8,736 nt of DNA from Bacillota bacterium (GTDB taxonomy: Bacteria > Bacillota > Clostridia > Lachnospirales > Lachnospiraceae), in assembly GCA_023428655.1 (NCBI GenBank), contig JAEYXC010000054.1, forward strand, positions 1 to 8,736. The letters run 5' to 3'. Both the position numbers and the translations under genes were made by a program. Numbering within the stretch: position 1 is the stretch's first letter; every line of letters begins with the position of its first letter. Positions 1 to 5,806 of this stretch are shown here, one piece after another. The notes under the pieces are model-generated. The model did not search any database. It was not told the DNA's origin and saw only the letters and a list, made by a program, of their open reading frames with translations.

Positions 1-409
1 GCTCTCTCAAGAAGAATTTGAGGAGATGAAGAGGCATACGGTATACGGGGCGGAGGTACTAAAAACGGCCGAATTGAACATGGGGGACTCCGGGAAAAGC
101 TGGTTCGGTATGGGAATCGAGATTGCGGAGGGACACCATGAGCGATGGGATGGATCCGGTTATCCTTATGGAAAGAAAGGAAACAAGATACCGCTTTGCG
201 CTCGCATCGTAGCAGTCGCTGATGTATTTGATGCATTAACCAGCAGGAGACCATATAAGGAGGCCTTTGATCTGCAGACCGCTTATTCGATCCTTTTGGA
301 CGGTAGAGGAAGGCATTTTGATCCTGAGATAATTGATATTTTCATGGAGAATAAGGATAAATTCGAGGATTTATACTACTATCTGAACTATAAAGAAAAA
401 ACAGCATAA
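1..409 (+). CDS. HD-GYP domain protein, probable cyclic-di-GMP phosphodiesterase (5' part missing)
   Basis: This is the C-terminal end of a gene that starts before the window. The frame is open from base 2, so about 135 residues are visible, and the first in-frame ATG (26) is internal to the domain. Seen: the HD-GYP signature HHERWDGSGYP, followed by the conserved stretch IPLCARIVAVADVFDALTS, then RPYKEAF and the terminal HFDPEI block. All are typical of the second half of HD-GYP domains. Known for the family: these metal-dependent enzymes hydrolyse cyclic-di-GMP in the cytoplasm, often fused to sensory or receiver domains. The N-terminal part, including the HD metal motif, lies outside the window, so catalytic competence and any sensor domain cannot be judged. 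The gene ends with TAA 25 bases before the GH43 gene with no terminator between, so the two are probably co-transcribed. Confidence 0.9.
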   Translation, partial: LSQEEFEEMKRHTVYGAEVLKTAELNMGDSGKSWFGMGIEIAEGHHERWDGSGYPYGKKGNKIPLCARIVAVADVFDALTSRRPYKEAFDLQTAYSILLDGRGRHFDPEIIDIFMENKDKFEDLYYYLNYKEKTA

Positions 410-434
410 CAATAGAAAAGAGGAAGAGACAGTG

Positions 435-1943
435 ATGGAACAGTCAATCTATGATAACCCCCTGCTATGGATGGATTATCCGGATCCAGATGTCATCCGA
501 GTGGGAGATACCTATTATATGGTTACCACAACCATGCACATGATGCCAGGATGTCCTATTATGAAGTCGAAGGATTTGGTAAATTGGGAGTTGGTATCCT
601 ATCTCTATGAAACCATTGAGGATAATCCGGCATATCGTCTGGAAGAGAATCAAAATGTATATGGCAGCGGGCAATGGGCAGCTAGCCTTCGATACCATGA
701 AGGGAAATATTATATTTGTTTTGATTGTAATGATTTGAATAAGACTTTTATCTATTATAGTGAAGACATTGAGGGCGGTGTATGGCAGAGACATGAGCTT
801 GAGGGAATCTATCATGATTCTTCCCTCCTCTTTGACAAGGGTCATCTCTATATCATATACAATGGTGGAGATATCATGATTACGGAGCTGGAACCGGATG
901 GCTCTGCCGTGAAGAAGGGAGGTCTCCACCAGCTATTATTCAAGACTCCCACGGATCAGATTATGCTTCGTTGTGAGGGATGCCATGCATATAGAATGGG
1001 AGATTATTATTATCTGCAATTTATTGAATGGCCCAATGACGGAAATAGAAGAAGAAGGCAGATCTGTTATCGCTCTAAGGAGCTTCTCGGAAATTATGAG
1101 AGAAAGATAATTCTGGATGATGATATGGGCTACCAGAATTGTGGAGTTGCTCAGGGAGCAATGGTTGACACCCCGGCAGGAGACTGGTATGCAGTATTGT
1201 TCCAGGATCATGGTGCTGTCGGACGAATTCCTCATCTTGTCCCCGTAACCTGGTTGAATGACTGGCCGATGATGGGGATTGAGGGTAAGGCACCAATTAA
1301 TTTACCATTGACATATCAATCGAAAAGGTATCCTACTCTTTATGGCAGCGATGATTTTAATCATAAGGAGAATGTGCTATCGCCTATCTGGCAGTGGAAT
1401 CATAATCCGGATCCGACCAGATGGAGCTTTACGGAGCGTCCCGGTTACCTGAGACTAAAGACAGGAAGCATCGCAAAGGATGTACTTCAAGCGCGCAACA
1501 CTCTAACACAGAGAACCAAGGGCCCTACCTGCAGCATGAGAGTATTAATCAGTACAGAGGGAATGAAGCCGGGGGACTGTGCAGGCTTCCTTGCACTGCA
1601 GAGCCATTATGGACTCATTGGTGTTGAAGTCGATTCTGATGGGAAGCAATATATTATCCGGAGGAACAATATACCAGGACAGGATGTTCAGCAGGAGGCT
1701 TGTATTCCGCTAAGGAATAAGGAGGTTTATCTAAAGGTCTCCTTTGACTTTACGAACAGTATTGACTTAGCACAATTCTATTATTCCTATGACAATAAGG
1801 ATTGGTTACAGGTTGGCACTCCCCTAAGAATGAAATATACCTTGGATCATTTCATGGGGTATCGGATCGGCTTATACAGTTACGCGACGAAGACATCAGG
1901 AGGCTTTGCTGATTTTAAGGACTTTTGTTACATGGATAAATGA
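435..1943 (+). CDS. Glycoside hydrolase family 43, beta-xylosidase / alpha-L-arabinofuranosidase type
   Basis: About 502 residues with no signal peptide, so probably cytoplasmic and acting on imported oligosaccharides. Residues about 7-290 look like a GH43 five-bladed beta-propeller. The three catalytic acids can be placed by motif: Asp17 in YPDPDVIRVGDTYYM (general base), Asp128 in YHDSSLLF (pKa modulator), and Glu181 in CEGCHAYRMGDYYYL (general acid). The stretch GRIPHLVPVTWLNDWP near 264-279 is the usual end of the propeller. Residues about 305-502 form the beta-sandwich (concanavalin-like) C-terminal domain common to GH43 beta-xylosidases. The start is taken as ATG 435, 8 bases after AGAGGAAG (419-426); a GTG directly in front at 432 would add one residue. 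Exact substrate (xylo- versus arabino-oligosaccharide) cannot be read from the motifs. It follows the HD-GYP gene closely. No clear terminator follows it. Confidence 0.92.
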   Translation: MEQSIYDNPLLWMDYPDPDVIRVGDTYYMVTTTMHMMPGCPIMKSKDLVNWELVSYLYETIEDNPAYRLEENQNVYGSGQWAASLRYHEGKYYICFDCNDLNKTFIYYSEDIEGGVWQRHELEGIYHDSSLLFDKGHLYIIYNGGDIMITELEPDGSAVKKGGLHQLLFKTPTDQIMLRCEGCHAYRMGDYYYLQFIEWPNDGNRRRRQICYRSKELLGNYERKIILDDDMGYQNCGVAQGAMVDTPAGDWYAVLFQDHGAVGRIPHLVPVTWLNDWPMMGIEGKAPINLPLTYQSKRYPTLYGSDDFNHKENVLSPIWQWNHNPDPTRWSFTERPGYLRLKTGSIAKDVLQARNTLTQRTKGPTCSMRVLISTEGMKPGDCAGFLALQSHYGLIGVEVDSDGKQYIIRRNNIPGQDVQQEACIPLRNKEVYLKVSFDFTNSIDLAQFYYSYDNKDWLQVGTPLRMKYTLDHFMGYRIGLYSYATKTSGGFADFKDFCYMDK

Positions 1944-2208
1944 TGTAATGAGTACCGATATAACATCCAGCTTGTCGGAACCGAAAGCATTGTACTAGAA
2001 GATAAGCATATATTCCTACCGTATAATTGGTATAATATTGTAATAGTACACAGATGCCAATGAACGCTATTGTGACACATTGCACAAAGATCATTATTTA
2101 GACTGAAAATAACTTACCTAAATTAAAATTTTCTGATAATATATAGAGATAGGTAATGGGTCTACAAGCACAACATCGTTTCTTGTTCACAATAGAAGGA
2201 GTAAAATT
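1944..2208. other. Intergenic region between GH43 gene and carD-like gene
   Basis: A gap of 265 bases with no convincing reading frame. It contains an extended -10 box (TGGTATAAT, 2028-2036), a weaker -10-like GATAAT at 2135-2140, an imperfect inverted repeat TTACCTA (2114-2120) / TAGGTAA (2150-2156), and the ribosome binding site AGAAGGAG (2194-2201) of the next gene. No hairpin followed by a T-run was found after the GH43 stop, so read-through into the next gene is possible. Confidence 0.6.
2028..2036 (+). promoter_or_regulatory. Candidate extended -10 promoter for the carD-like gene
   Basis: TGGTATAAT is an exact extended -10 element (TGnTATAAT) for the housekeeping sigma factor. No good -35 hexamer lies 16-18 bases upstream, but extended -10 promoters often do without one. 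Transcription would start near 2043 and give a leader of about 165 bases before the carD-like gene. Confidence 0.4.
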
Positions 2209-2727
2209 ATGTTTGATTTCAATGATTATATCATTTACGGGGAAAGCGGAGTATGTAAGGTTGCAGATATTTCTACGCCGCCGATACAAGGGATCGATAC
2301 AAACTGTAAATATTATATTCTACATCCCTTAGGTACCAAAGGCCGTACAATATATTCCCCTGTCGATAATGTTAAGGTAGCAATGCGTAAAATACTGACG
2401 AGAGAAGAAGCTCTTAAATTGGTCGATCGGATACCATATATTGATGTGATGTGGATCTCCAATGAAAAATACCGCGAAGATTATTATAAGAAGGCGATAA
2501 GATCGAATCAATGTGAGGAATGGATTAAGATAATTAAAACAATATATCTTCGGAAGGAAGAGCGTAAGTCTGAAGGTAAGGCTTTATCTTCGACCGATGA
2601 AAAATATTTTAAGATGGCAGAAATGTATTTGTTTGATGAGTTATCCATTTCCCTTAGTATTCCATCAGAAAGGGTAAAAGGCTTTCTTTTGAGTAAGTTG
2701 GAGGAAGTTGAGATTATGAAGGATTAA
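2209..2727 (+). CDS. CarD/CdnL-family transcriptional regulator (RNA polymerase-binding)
   Basis: The 172-residue length is normal for the Firmicute members of this family. Residues about 1-62 are the CarD/TRCF RNA polymerase-interaction domain, beginning MFDFNDYIIYGESGVCKV, the local form of the family's 'G-x-G-V' Tudor-like start, and running on through YYILHPL and TIYSPVDN. Residues about 70-165 are a helical domain with EWIKIIKTIYLRKEER and TDEKYFKMAEMYLFDEL, both characteristic of CarD C-terminal domains. Known for the family: CarD proteins bind the RNA polymerase beta subunit and stabilise open promoter complexes, notably at rRNA and stress genes; clostridial members are little studied. 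The start at ATG 2209 follows AGAAGGAG (2194-2201) by 7 bases. The gene ends 13 bases before a strong terminator, so it is the last gene of its unit. Confidence 0.9.
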   Translation: MFDFNDYIIYGESGVCKVADISTPPIQGIDTNCKYYILHPLGTKGRTIYSPVDNVKVAMRKILTREEALKLVDRIPYIDVMWISNEKYREDYYKKAIRSNQCEEWIKIIKTIYLRKEERKSEGKALSSTDEKYFKMAEMYLFDELSISLSIPSERVKGFLLSKLEEVEIMKD

Positions 2728-2740
2728 GAGGAAGCTTTTT

Positions 2741-2772
2741 GGGGGCGCACAAAATTGTGCGGCCCCCTTTTT
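2741..2772 (+). terminator. Intrinsic terminator after the carD-like gene
   Basis: GGGGGCGCACAA (2741-2752) pairs with TTGTGCGGCCCCC (2755-2767), with one bulged G and an AA loop, and is followed directly by TTTTT (2768-2772). It is a GC-rich stem with a T-run, 13 bases past the stop codon. Confidence 0.9.
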
Positions 2773-2811
2773 CGATTTGTTATTCTGCCAGCATATTTCC
2801 TTGTAGCAAAA

Positions 2812-2830
2812 TGGTATAATATGTTATAAT
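2812..2830 (+). promoter_or_regulatory. Tandem extended -10 boxes, promoter of the AhpD-like gene
   Basis: Two exact TGnTATAAT elements lie 10 bases apart, one helical turn: TGGTATAAT (2812-2820) and TGTTATAAT (2822-2830). The second has a weak -35 (TTGTAG, 2801-2806) at an 18-base spacing. Being just after the previous terminator and 72-82 bases before the next start codon supports a real promoter. Confidence 0.7.
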
Positions 2831-2901
2831 TGAGGTATCAAGGATTTGGTTTACCTCAATATATTATGGCAAGAATATAAGAAAAAAGGTGGTGTCCATA
2901 T

Positions 2902-3240
2902 ATGGATGAGAACATTAAGAATTATCCTCGTATCGAGGGGAATCTGGATTACCTGATTCAAAATCATGGTGAGATCTATGAAGCGTATCAGAATTACGGT
3001 AAGCTTGTTCATGAAAAGGGAGGGCCTCTGGAGGAAAAGACCAGATGGCTGATTAAGGTTGCATTATCTACGGACGGTAAAAATGAATATTCTCTCCGAA
3101 CCCATATCCTGAAAGCTCTGAAAAGCGGATGCACGAAGGAAGAAATTGAGCATGCTATCCTATTGGTGGGACCGACCTCAGGTTTTCCTACCATGATGAG
3201 AGGATTATTAATATTACGAGAGGTTATGGAGGAGGAGTAG
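2902..3240 (+). CDS. Carboxymuconolactone decarboxylase / AhpD-fold small protein lacking the CxxC pair
   Basis: A 112-residue all-helical protein of the AhpD-like superfamily. Seen: GPLEEKTRWLIKVALST (41-57) and the motif NEYSLRTHILKALKSG (61-76) followed by CTKEEIEHAIL, which is the family's core 'H-x-x-x-A-x-x-x-G-x-T-x-x-E-I'. His68 of the active-site region is kept, but the two positions that are cysteines in AhpD peroxidases are Asn61 and Ser64, so a thiol peroxidase activity is not expected. The only cysteine is Cys77. The length matches single-domain members, many of which have unknown function. The start ATG 2902 follows AAGGTGG (2886-2892) by 9 bases. It is a single-gene unit between its own promoter and terminator. 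The substrate is unknown. Confidence 0.85.
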   Translation: MDENIKNYPRIEGNLDYLIQNHGEIYEAYQNYGKLVHEKGGPLEEKTRWLIKVALSTDGKNEYSLRTHILKALKSGCTKEEIEHAILLVGPTSGFPTMMRGLLILREVMEEE

Positions 3241-3255
3241 AGTTAGTGCTTCTGT

Positions 3256-3290
3256 AAGGGCTGTTGCGTTCGCAACAGCCCTTATTCTTT
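3256..3290 (+). terminator. Intrinsic terminator after the AhpD-like gene
   Basis: A perfect 12-bp stem, AAGGGCTGTTGC (3256-3267) with GCAACAGCCCTT (3272-3283) and loop GTTC, followed by the T-rich ATTCTTT. On the minus strand the hairpin is followed by ACAGAAG without a T-run. It mainly serves the plus-strand gene, although the convergent SIMPL gene ends only 23 bases away and may use it less efficiently. Confidence 0.88.
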
Positions 3291-3305
3291 TGAAGCGACA
3301 TTCAA

Positions 3306-3941
3306 TTAATAGGTGAATTCCACGGTTACGGAGGCTTCAATTTGATTTGTCCCTGGCTCAATGGGAGTTACGAAGGCTCCTTCTCTCATATTAATGGCAC
3401 CATAAGGAATGGGTGGCTGGCTGTTTTCCGTGATTTTTCTCGGAAAGGGATGTATTTGAAGCCCTAAGTTATCTGCAATGGAACCTGCCTTTTCATAAGC
3501 ATTTCCAATTGCCAGGTTCAATGCGTGAAGATAGTAACGGTTAAGATCGGATACTTCAAAGTTAATGAACTCAACAACATTGGCACCATTTTGAACTGCG
3601 GTGTCAATAATCGTTCCGACAAGCTCCATATTATCGGTACGTATCTCAATTATATTTCTTACAGAATAACCCTTATCCACCTGCCGACCCTCAATATATT
3701 CAATCATCTTGTTGATATCATACCCGACGGTTTGGATCTCTGTAATTCCAAGTTGATACACGGACTGAAGTACAGCCTGACTTATCTTAGCGTTCTCAGC
3801 CTGAATTTCCTGAAGATTTTCACCCACAGTTTGAACACCCAGTCGTAGAACCGCCATATCGGGAACTGCGCGAACCACCCCCCGGCCTCCCAGAAGCATC
3901 GAGTTGTTATTGTTCACATCCTTTATAGAAGAATGATTCAT
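3306..3941 (-). CDS. SIMPL-domain (DUF541) protein
   Basis: A 211-residue protein of the SIMPL/DUF541 family (related to Brucella BP26 and E. coli YggE). Seen: the family opening GRGVVRAVPDMAVLRLGVQT (about 19-38), the central GYDINKMIEYIEGRQVDKGY and YSVRNIIEIR stretch, and a C-terminal end I-E-A-S-V-T-V-E-F typical of the family. The start is set at ATG 3941 because AAAGGAG (complement of 3950-3956) lies 8 bases upstream. A longer reading from 4010 adds 23 residues without a ribosome binding site and is unlikely. Known relatives are usually exported or periplasmic, linked to stress resistance or channel-like oligomers. Here no signal peptide is visible with this start, so location is unclear. 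The gene is transcribed away from korAB out of a shared control region. Confidence 0.88.
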   Translation of the reverse strand: MNHSSIKDVNNNNSMLLGGRGVVRAVPDMAVLRLGVQTVGENLQEIQAENAKISQAVLQSVYQLGITEIQTVGYDINKMIEYIEGRQVDKGYSVRNIIEIRTDNMELVGTIIDTAVQNGANVVEFINFEVSDLNRYYLHALNLAIGNAYEKAGSIADNLGLQIHPFPRKITENSQPPIPYGAINMREGAFVTPIEPGTNQIEASVTVEFTY

Positions 3942-3949
3942 CGTGGTCA

Positions 3950-3956
3950 CTCCTTT
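3950..3956 (-). promoter_or_regulatory. Ribosome binding site that fixes the SIMPL gene start
   Basis: On the minus strand AAAGGAG lies 8 bases before ATG 3941. No such site precedes the alternative upstream ATG at 4010. Confidence 0.8.
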
Positions 3957-4042
3957 GATTAATATAGAATAGTATATGATGAAATCAATCATAGAATCTG
4001 TCTTTACCATAAAAAGGAGAAGAGAAAATAAAAAAAATATAT

Positions 4043-4071
4043 ATTATACTATTGAATTTTATAAAATTTAA
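4043..4071 (-). promoter_or_regulatory. SIMPL gene promoter (-35 TTAAAT, -10 TATAAT)
   Basis: On the minus strand TTAAAT (complement of 4066-4071) and TATAAT (complement of 4043-4048) are 17 bases apart, the mirror image of the korAB promoter through the palindrome. Transcription would start near 4036, leaving a leader of about 95 bases before ATG 3941. It is somewhat weaker than the korAB promoter because the -35 box lacks the TTG core. Confidence 0.6.
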
Positions 4072-4080
4072 TAGTATAAT
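4052..4080 (+). promoter_or_regulatory. korAB promoter (-35 TTGAAT, -10 TATAAT)
   Basis: TTGAAT at 4052-4057 and TATAAT at 4075-4080 with the ideal 17-base spacer. The expected transcription start is about 4087, giving a leader of roughly 46 bases before the korA start codon and lying inside the Fur box. Confidence 0.75.
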
Positions 4081-4083
4081 ACA

Positions 4084-4102
4084 AATGATAATCATTATCA
4101 TT
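4084..4102 (+). promoter_or_regulatory. Fur box (ferric uptake regulator operator) over the korAB start site
   Basis: AATGATAATCATTATCATT is a perfect 9-1-9 palindrome. Its core TGATAATCATTATCA (4086-4100) matches the established Fur consensus TGATAATNATTATCA at all 14 defined positions. It differs from the PerR (TTATAATNATTATAA) and Zur (TCGTAATNATTACGA) consensus sequences. It begins 4 bases after the -10 box and covers the predicted transcription start, the classic place for repression. It lies upstream of the -35 box of the divergent promoter. Confidence 0.85.
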
Positions 4103-4116
4103 AACTCATTATTTAT

Positions 4117-4125
4117 AAAGGAGGG
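4117..4125 (+). promoter_or_regulatory. Ribosome binding site that fixes the korA TTG start
   Basis: AAAGGAGGG is a near-ideal Shine-Dalgarno sequence 7 bases before TTG 4133. It shows that korA starts there and not at earlier in-frame start-like codons within the promoter and Fur box. Confidence 0.85.
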
Positions 4126-4132
4126 AAAACTC

Positions 4133-5806
4133 TTGTATAATATATTAATCGGTGGAGCGGCCGGACAGGGAATTGAAACCACGGCTGCCATTCTACAAAA
4201 ATTTTTTACGAATTCAGGTTATCATGTATTTGCAGTACGTGATTTCATGTCCAGAGTAAGAGGCGGACATAACTTTACCTTGCTTCGAATTAGTAAGGAT
4301 AGGGTCTATTCTCACAGTATGAAGCTGGACGGTATTGTTGCTTTTAATGAAGAATCGGTGCAGCTGCATCTATCAGAGCTGAAGCCGGAGGGCTTTATTA
4401 TTTGTGACAGCTCCTATGAAGTGGAGGATCCTCGTAAGATTGCCATCAATATGGTTGCCATCAGTAAGGAATTAGGCAACCCGCGTTTTGCAGGTATGAT
4501 TGCAATGGGTGCATTGCTGAAGCTCTTTGGAGAGGATCTCAGTAATGCAGATAAGGTGTTAAGACAATTTGTCAGAGAACAGTTTGTTGAGCCTAATCGA
4601 AAGGCCTTATATAGAGGGCAGGAGCTTGTTGAGAGCCGTATTACGCCCTTTGGAAGTAAGAATACGGATAAGATCATTTTGTCCGGGAATCAGTCCTTAG
4701 CACTGGGAGCCATTGCAGCAGGATTACGCTTCTATAGTGCGTATCCCATGTCTCCCTCCACTACGATTTTGGAATATCTTGCGGCGAAGAGTGAGGTGGC
4801 AGGTATTGTCGTAGAGCAGGCAGAGGATGAAATAGCAGCAATTAATATGGCCATTGGAGCCGCCTATGCCGGAGCACCGGCAATGACAGGAACCTCCGGT
4901 GGAGGCTTCTCTCTTAAGGTAGAGGCCCTCGGATTATCCGGAATGGCGGAAATACCCTTGGTGGTTGTGGACGTACAGAGGCCGGGTCCGGTAACAGGAC
5001 TTCCGACAAGAACGGAACAAAGTGACCTGAAGTTCGTCATTTCTGCATCCCAGGGAGAATTCCCGAGGATGGTAATTGCACTTCGTAACCATACCGATGC
5101 CTTCTATCAGACGGCAAGAGCTCTGGATATCGCTGAGAGATATCAAATACCCGTAATCATTCTGAGTGATCAGTATCTGGGTGATGCGACAGCCAGTGTG
5201 GAGCCCTTTGACCTATCCAAGGTTAAGGTAATTAAGCCACTGGAGGTGGAGGATGTACCCGAAGGCGAGTACCTTCGCTTCCGATATACCGAAAGCGGTA
5301 TCTCACCGCGCTTAATCCCCGGTAAGACGAAGAACTTCGTTACTGCAGACAGTGATGAGCATGATGAATTCGGAAGAATTACAGAGGATGCCACAGTACG
5401 AAATCAGATGATGGATAAGCGAATGAGAAAGCTGGAGAGCTTAAAGCTTGAATTGTTGGAGCCGGAGTTTGTTGGAGCAGAGGACTGTGATACCCTTATC
5501 GTTGGTTGGGGATCGACCTATGGACCAATCATAGAAGCAGTGAACATACTCAATCAGGAGGGGAAGGAGAAGTTTGGTGCCTTACTCTTCGGAGATATCT
5601 ATCCTCTTCCGCAAAAGCTTCTCAATGAAAAAGCATCGAAAGTAAATAAAATCATTAATGTAGAGCAGAATGCAACAGGACAGCTGGCAGATCTTATCAG
5701 AGAACAAACTGGCATCCGTTGTCAGGAGAGCATCTTAAAATACGATGGCCGGCAGATCAGTGGTGAGGAGATTGTCAGCCGAATCAAAGAGGGGGTAGCA
5801 CGATGA
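4133..5806 (+). CDS. korA: 2-oxoacid:ferredoxin oxidoreductase, alpha subunit with fused gamma domain (KorA-type)
   Basis: A 557-residue protein from TTG 4133. Residues about 3-165 are the gamma domain, opening with ILIGGAAGQGIETTA and containing DFMSRVRGGHNF. Residues about 180-400 are the pyrimidine-binding domain with YPMSPSTT (204-211, the form here of the YPITP substrate/CoA motif), VVEQAEDEIAAINMAIGAAY (226-245) and GPVTGLPTRTEQSDL. The stretch GISPRLIPG ... DEHDEFGRITED (about 389-419) is typical of KorA, and the C-terminal domain ends around FGDIYPLP (486-493). Known role: with KorB it oxidises a 2-oxoacid, usually 2-oxoglutarate, plus CoA to acyl-CoA and CO2, reducing ferredoxin; the reverse carboxylation is possible in anaerobes. 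No ferredoxin-like delta domain is present. It overlaps korB by four bases. Predicted to be Fur-repressed. The substrate (2-oxoglutarate versus another 2-oxoacid) is not proven. Confidence 0.92.
   Translation: MYNILIGGAAGQGIETTAAILQKFFTNSGYHVFAVRDFMSRVRGGHNFTLLRISKDRVYSHSMKLDGIVAFNEESVQLHLSELKPEGFIICDSSYEVEDPRKIAINMVAISKELGNPRFAGMIAMGALLKLFGEDLSNADKVLRQFVREQFVEPNRKALYRGQELVESRITPFGSKNTDKIILSGNQSLALGAIAAGLRFYSAYPMSPSTTILEYLAAKSEVAGIVVEQAEDEIAAINMAIGAAYAGAPAMTGTSGGGFSLKVEALGLSGMAEIPLVVVDVQRPGPVTGLPTRTEQSDLKFVISASQGEFPRMVIALRNHTDAFYQTARALDIAERYQIPVIILSDQYLGDATASVEPFDLSKVKVIKPLEVEDVPEGEYLRFRYTESGISPRLIPGKTKNFVTADSDEHDEFGRITEDATVRNQMMDKRMRKLESLKLELLEPEFVGAEDCDTLIVGWGSTYGPIIEAVNILNQEGKEKFGALLFGDIYPLPQKLLNEKASKVNKIINVEQNATGQLADLIREQTGIRCQESILKYDGRQISGEEIVSRIKEGVAR

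Larger units (their letters stand above)
4042..4081. repeat. 40-bp near-perfect palindrome carrying overlapping divergent promoters
   Basis: Bases 4042-4061 are the reverse complement of 4062-4081 in 19 of 20 pairs; the one mismatch is G4054 opposite T4069. The outer arms read TATTATACTATT and AATAGTATAATA. The sequence is all A/T apart from C4049, G4054 and G4074. It holds a promoter for each direction (listed separately). It is too A/T-rich to act as a terminator and has no T-run after a GC stem. Confidence 0.85.

Noticed and set aside
2071..2086. CRP-like site TGTGA-N6-GCACA upstream of the carD-like gene
   Set aside because: It matches 9 of 10 defined positions of the enterobacterial consensus, but classical cAMP-CRP control is not expected in clostridia and the site is not positioned against a clear promoter; a single short match is likely chance.
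2098..2289. Minus-strand 63-residue frame opposite the carD-like start
   Set aside because: It covers the promoter, ribosome binding site and start of the carD-like gene and has no start signal or domain of its own.
3525..3848. Plus-strand 107-residue frame opposite the SIMPL gene
   Set aside because: No ribosome binding site or domain; the minus-strand frame has clear family motifs.
3942..4010. Longer N-terminus for the SIMPL protein from ATG 4010
   Set aside because: No ribosome binding site precedes it, whereas ATG 3941 has AAAGGAG at 8 bases; the extra residues resemble untranslated leader.
4031..4081. Origin-like or attachment-site interpretation of the A/T-rich palindrome
   Set aside because: There are no DnaA boxes, integrase gene or flanking direct repeats; the promoter and operator explanation accounts for the elements.
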